Source: Bacillota bacterium (GTDB lineage: Bacteria > Bacillota > Clostridia > Peptostreptococcales > Anaerovoracaceae). Taken from it: DNA of 9,228 nt. Below, one piece after another: positions 6,154-9,228 of this stretch. The stretch is taken from positions 1 through 9,228 of the forward strand of contig JAFWDF010000076.1 in NCBI GenBank assembly GCA_017534025.1. The letters are read 5' to 3'. Within the stretch, counting starts at the first letter, position 1. Every line of letters starts with the position of its first letter. The translations under genes were made by a program, and so were the position numbers. The notes under the pieces were generated by a model. That model ran no database searches, was not told the origin of the DNA, and saw only the letters and a program-made list of their open reading frames with translations.

Positions 6154-7871
6154 TCAGTGCTTCGGGAGCGCCGGGTCGATCCAGACTGTGCTGTTGTGGG
6201 TAAAGATTACGTAGCCCGGACGTGCGCCGTTCGGTTTTTTGACATACCGGACTTTAACATAGTCCACGGGAACGTTGGTGGACTGCCTGGCCTTGCTGTG
6301 GTAAGCCGCGATGGCAGCCGCTTCGTATATGTCCTCGGCAGACGGTTCCTGCCCTTTTGTGAACAGGATCGCATGGGAACCGTGAAAATCCTTGGTGTGC
6401 AGCCAGATGTCGGTCGGTGCAGCCTGCCGGAACGTCAGGATGTCGTTTTCAATATTATTCCTGCCGACCAGCACTTCCAATCCGCTGGAAGTGGTGTAGC
6501 GGTGCGGGTTGATTTATTCTTTTTCTTCCGGACCGCACTTTTCCGCAGCTTCATATAGCCGTTGTCGATCAGCTCGGCGCGGATGTCGTCCAGATCTTCC
6601 GATGTCGATGCCTGCTCCGTCATGGCCAGCACGGATTCCAGGTAGTCGATCTCCAGATCGTTTTCTTCCAGCTGCTTTTTCTTTTCCACAATAGCGGTTT
6701 TGGATTTTCCGTACTTCTTAAAATACAGCTGGGCATTTTTCGCCGCGCTGAAGCGGGGATCCAGGGGGATGTCCATGGTACTGCCGTCGTAATAGTTCGG
6801 CACGGAAGCGGACGTGGCGCCCGCCGGTACCAGATGGATGGCGGCTGTCAGCAGTTCGCCGTACAGTCTGTATTTTTCCGAATCTTCGGCCTGCAGAAGA
6901 TCCTCCTGCAGGTTCTGTTTTTTGCGGAGCATACGGCTCAGGGAAGTATTGATGCTGTGCCGCAGGTCCGCAGAGCGCTGGTGCATCCGGTTGGAGGATT
7001 CCCGGCCTTCAAAGAATGTGCTGCAGGCGGCGCTGATCGAGGATAATGGCTCGGATTCATAATTATCCGCATACATCGTAATGGGGAGCGCGTGGAATTC
7101 CTTCGGTGTTCCTTCCCGGTCCCTGTAGACAGCGGGGAACAGTTCGCCTTCCCGGATTTCCAGAACAGCGGCCGTGAGTTCTTCCCAGAGCTCTTCGGTT
7201 TTGAAATCATTGCCATATTTATAGGAGGCCCGGAAACAGAGTTCGGAAGCCAGCATGGGACTGATTCCCTGCACACAGGAAACCAGATTCTTTTCCGGGG
7301 ACCGTCCGGCTTCCTGCATGGCCTGCACGAAATCCTCCTTTTCCAGATTGAAAAACGAACGCTTTCCATGGGAAGGAGGGGCAACGTAGCTGACGCCGGG
7401 CAGCGTCTGGCGGTAGCGGTTCGTGTCCAGAGAAAGCCGCTTGATGCAATCCACGATTTTTCCGGTTTCAATGTTCACCAGCAGAATATTGCTGTGTTTG
7501 CCCATGATTTCGGTAATGAGCCGGAAGCGGACCTGAAACCCGAGTTCGTTGGTCGCATCGGTGTCAATCTGAATGATCCGTTCGGAATCCACCTGCTGCA
7601 CGGACCGGATCCGGGCGCTTTGCAGGTGTTTGCGCAGCAGCATACAGAAGGCCGGCGGATTCGGCGGGTTGGATTCTTTTTCTTCTGTCAGGTACATCCC
7701 TGCGTGGCTGGGATTGGCGGAAATGAACAGACGGTATTTGCCGCCTCCGCTGTGGACGTGAAGTACCAGTTCGTCCGGCGCTGGCTGGTAAATCCGGTCT
7801 ATTTTTCCATTCAAAAGGCGATCATTTAATTCCCGGGTCACCGCGGTGACCACGAAACCGTCATATGCCAT
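6154..7871 (-). pseudogene. rqcH: NFACT family ribosome quality-control factor RqcH (FbpA-like), frameshifted
   Basis: RqcH (NFACT, Rqc2 homologue, long annotated fibronectin-binding protein A) binds stalled 50S subunits carrying peptidyl-tRNA and recruits tRNA-Ala to add C-terminal alanine tails that mark the chain for degradation. ATG 7871 has AAGGAG eight bases upstream and gives the standard opening MAYDGFVVTAVTREL..GKIDRIYQP. NFACT-N follows, with GKHSNILL, Y.APPS and GISPMLASEL; then a charged coiled coil (about 296-430). The NFACT-R domain (IWLHTKDFHGSHAI, PVDYVKVRYVKKPNGARPG) is in another frame. Reading breaks at about 6511-6518: the upstream frame runs on into unrelated sequence ending at 6435, while NFACT-R is continued in the -1 frame down to TGA 6154. 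One missing base in the AAA at 6513-6515 would explain it; adding it gives 572 residues, a normal length, reading NKINPHRYTTSSGLEVLVGR across the junction. It may be a real mutation or a sequencing error. Confidence 0.9.
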
Positions 7872-7952
7872 ACAAATGACTCCTTGGCTGCCGCCCACCC
7901 TGTACTCCGGCAGAAAAAGGCTCTCTTCCGGAGGCGGCGGCAGACTTTTTGA

Positions 7953-7981
7953 TTGATAAGCAATTTCAATAGGTGTATAAT
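7953..7981 (+). promoter_or_regulatory. Sigma-70-type promoter of dapF (dapF-yicC transcript)
   Basis: TTGATA (7953-7958), 17-bp spacer, consensus TATAAT (7976-7981). Transcription would begin near 7988, about 83 nt before dapF. No equally good promoter for the divergent rqcH is visible; TATTAT on the minus strand (7982-7977) overlaps this -10 but lacks a good -35. Confidence 0.75.
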
Positions 7982-8055
7982 ATTTTGACTGAATTTTAAT
8001 TCGTTTCGGCTTTGCGTATGCGGCAGCCGGATATCTAAAAAATGATAACATAATC

Positions 8056-8061
8056 GAGGTG
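8056..8061 (+). promoter_or_regulatory. Ribosome binding site fixing the TTG start of dapF
   Basis: GAGGTG lies nine bases before TTG 8071. The alternative GTG at 8059 is part of this element and would add four residues not usual in the family. Confidence 0.6.
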
Positions 8062-8070
8062 AATTACAAA

Positions 8071-8907
8071 TTGGATTTTTTGAAATATCAGGGCGCCGGC
8101 AATGATTTTGTTCTTTTCAGCAACATGGACCGGTCTGTAAAAAAATATTCGGAACTGGCAAGAAAGATCTGTGACCGTCGTTTCGGCGTCGGCGCGGACG
8201 GTCTCATCGCTGCAGAGCCGTCGGATACGGCGGATGTCCGCATGGCGTTTTTCAATGCAGACGGCAGTGAAGCCGGCATGCGCGGAAACGGGATCCGCTG
8301 CTTTGCAAAATTTGTAATGGATCACGGGATTGTGACGAAGGATACATTTACCGTAGAGACCGGAGACGGGATCAAGGTTCTGGAGTCATTGGAAAAAGGA
8401 GAGGCGGAGTCCCGCTTCCGTGTGGATATGGGACCGGTTCCTGCTTTTTCGCAATTTGACGTAGCAGTGGACCAGGATCAGATTGACGGTAATGATGACA
8501 TTGAAGAGATGCAGACTGCGTTCACGCATTTCGGCGTTCCGCATGCAGTAATTGTGATCGATGAACCGGATGCAGGCATGCCGGCACTGGACAGACTGGC
8601 TTTCCGGTACGGCAGCTACATGGAGCATGCGCCGGTATTTGCACCGGCCCGCACCAACGTGAACTTTATCCGGATGATCAGCAGTGACCACATCATGGTC
8701 AGCACCTGGGAACGGGGCGCCGGCAAGACACTGGCCTGCGGAACCGGAGCCTGCAGCAGCGCGGCGGCAGCACGGGAATATCTCGGCTGCGGTGATATGG
8801 TCCGGGTGACCATGCCGGGCGGTGAAGTGACCGTTACTTTCAAAGACGGAAGAGTTTTCATGGAAGGCAGCGCCGGGCTGACGTTCCGCGGAAGCATTGA
8901 TTTATAG
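8071..8907 (+). CDS. dapF: Diaminopimelate epimerase
   Basis: DapF converts LL-diaminopimelate to meso-diaminopimelate, the last precursor before lysine and a peptidoglycan cross-link residue; it is a cytoplasmic, cofactor-free two-base epimerase. The product has 278 residues, normal length. The opening MDFLKYQGAGNDFVLF matches the family, and RRFGVGADGLI and FFNADGSEAGMRGNGIRC follow. The two catalytic cysteines are C77 (GNGIRC) and C223 (ACGTGAC). The WERGAGKTLACGTGACSSA signature is intact. The start is taken as TTG 8071 because of GAGGTG upstream and the family N-terminus. It has its own promoter and is followed after 14 bases by yicC, so the two are probably cotranscribed. It is transcribed divergently from rqcH. 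A DapF-dependent lysine route fits a cell wall with meso-diaminopimelate. Confidence 0.97.
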   Translation: MDFLKYQGAGNDFVLFSNMDRSVKKYSELARKICDRRFGVGADGLIAAEPSDTADVRMAFFNADGSEAGMRGNGIRCFAKFVMDHGIVTKDTFTVETGDGIKVLESLEKGEAESRFRVDMGPVPAFSQFDVAVDQDQIDGNDDIEEMQTAFTHFGVPHAVIVIDEPDAGMPALDRLAFRYGSYMEHAPVFAPARTNVNFIRMISSDHIMVSTWERGAGKTLACGTGACSSAAAAREYLGCGDMVRVTMPGGEVTVTFKDGRVFMEGSAGLTFRGSIDL

Positions 8908-8921
8908 AACGGGGTTTTCTG

Positions 8922-9228
8922 ATGATCAAGAGTATGACCGGCTTCGGCCGCGGCGAATACAGAGATGAGAACCGCAGCGTTCTCGCGGAGATCCGTTCGG
9001 TCAATCACCGGTATTGTGATATTAATGTCCGGATCCCGAAAAAATATTCTTTTGCGGAAGAAGCGGTAAAAAAGACGGTGAAGGAATATTTCCGCCGGGG
9101 CAAGGCGGACGTATCCATTATCATTGAACAGCTTGCGGACGCCGATGTGGAATATCAGCTGAACACTGCGCTCGCTGCAAAATATATGGAAAAAATCGGG
9201 GAGCTGGCGGACGCTTTTCAGATGAATA
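8922..9228 (+). CDS. yicC: YicC family endoribonuclease, N-terminal part (runs off the window)
   Basis: YicC proteins are conserved bacterial factors recently described as endoribonucleases involved in RNA turnover. Only the first 102 residues are here. They begin MIKSMTGFGRGEY, the family's hallmark start, and contain the conserved AEIRSVNHRYCDINVRIPKKYSFAEEAVKK segment and RRGKADVSIII. ATG 8922 lies 14 bases after the dapF stop with a modest GGGG ribosome binding site, which fits translation from the dapF transcript. In many Clostridia the next genes are remA (DUF370), gmk and rpoZ; this cannot be seen here. No promoter of its own is visible. Confidence 0.95.
   Translation, partial: MIKSMTGFGRGEYRDENRSVLAEIRSVNHRYCDINVRIPKKYSFAEEAVKKTVKEYFRRGKADVSIIIEQLADADVEYQLNTALAAKYMEKIGELADAFQMN

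Noticed and set aside
6505..6535. Programmed -1 frameshift in rqcH at AAG AAA AAG
   Set aside because: Slipping there puts the ribosome straight onto TAA (6516-6514), and no slippery heptamer is present after that stop; a one-base indel is simpler.
1..9228. CRISPR array, tRNA/rRNA genes, insertion sequence or prophage
   Set aside because: No regularly spaced repeats, cloverleaf-like segments, transposase-like proteins or terminal inverted repeats were seen.

Overview
The window reads as chromosomal DNA of an anaerobic Gram-positive bacterium of the class Clostridia (Bacillota). Grounds are the moderately GC-rich coding sequence, strong AGGAGG-type ribosome binding sites, TTG starts, the eno-secG and rqcH/dapF/yicC neighbourhoods, and a secreted protein with C-terminal S-layer homology (SLH) repeats of the TRGQ type. 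Genus cannot be named from sequence alone.

Layout. At 1-582 lies the 3' end of tpiA (triosephosphate isomerase), closed by a strong terminator at 608-653 that also serves the convergent gene. At 660-1526 (minus) is an EcsC-family gene of unknown function. At 1527-1809 is a divergent regulatory region. It carries promoters in both directions, two copies of the inverted repeat GTTAG-N6-CTAAC, and, between the two copies, a complete intrinsic terminator that would end a roughly 67-nt RNA. At 1810-4122 is a 770-residue exported protein with two tandem copies of a module resembling Treponema pallidum Tp47, an Ig-like domain and three SLH repeats. At 4271-5563 is eno (enolase) and at 5718-5951 secG, each with its own promoter. 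At 6154-7871 (minus) is rqcH (NFACT ribosome quality-control factor), split by a one-base frameshift. At 8071-8907 is dapF, followed after 14 bases by the start of yicC, which runs off the end.

How the genes relate. tpiA and eno belong to the glycolytic cluster that in many Bacillota runs gap-pgk-tpiA-gpmI-eno. Here two unrelated genes with their own signals sit between them, and no phosphoglycerate mutase gene is present. eno-secG is a common pairing. rqcH, dapF and yicC are housekeeping genes (stalled-ribosome rescue, lysine/meso-diaminopimelate synthesis, RNA decay).

The part most worth attention is the SLH protein with its leader. A surface-anchored protein with repeated, position-conserved histidine pairs is preceded by two operator-like boxes and an early terminator. 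I infer that expression is conditional, possibly metal- or heme-responsive, but the sequence does not prove this.
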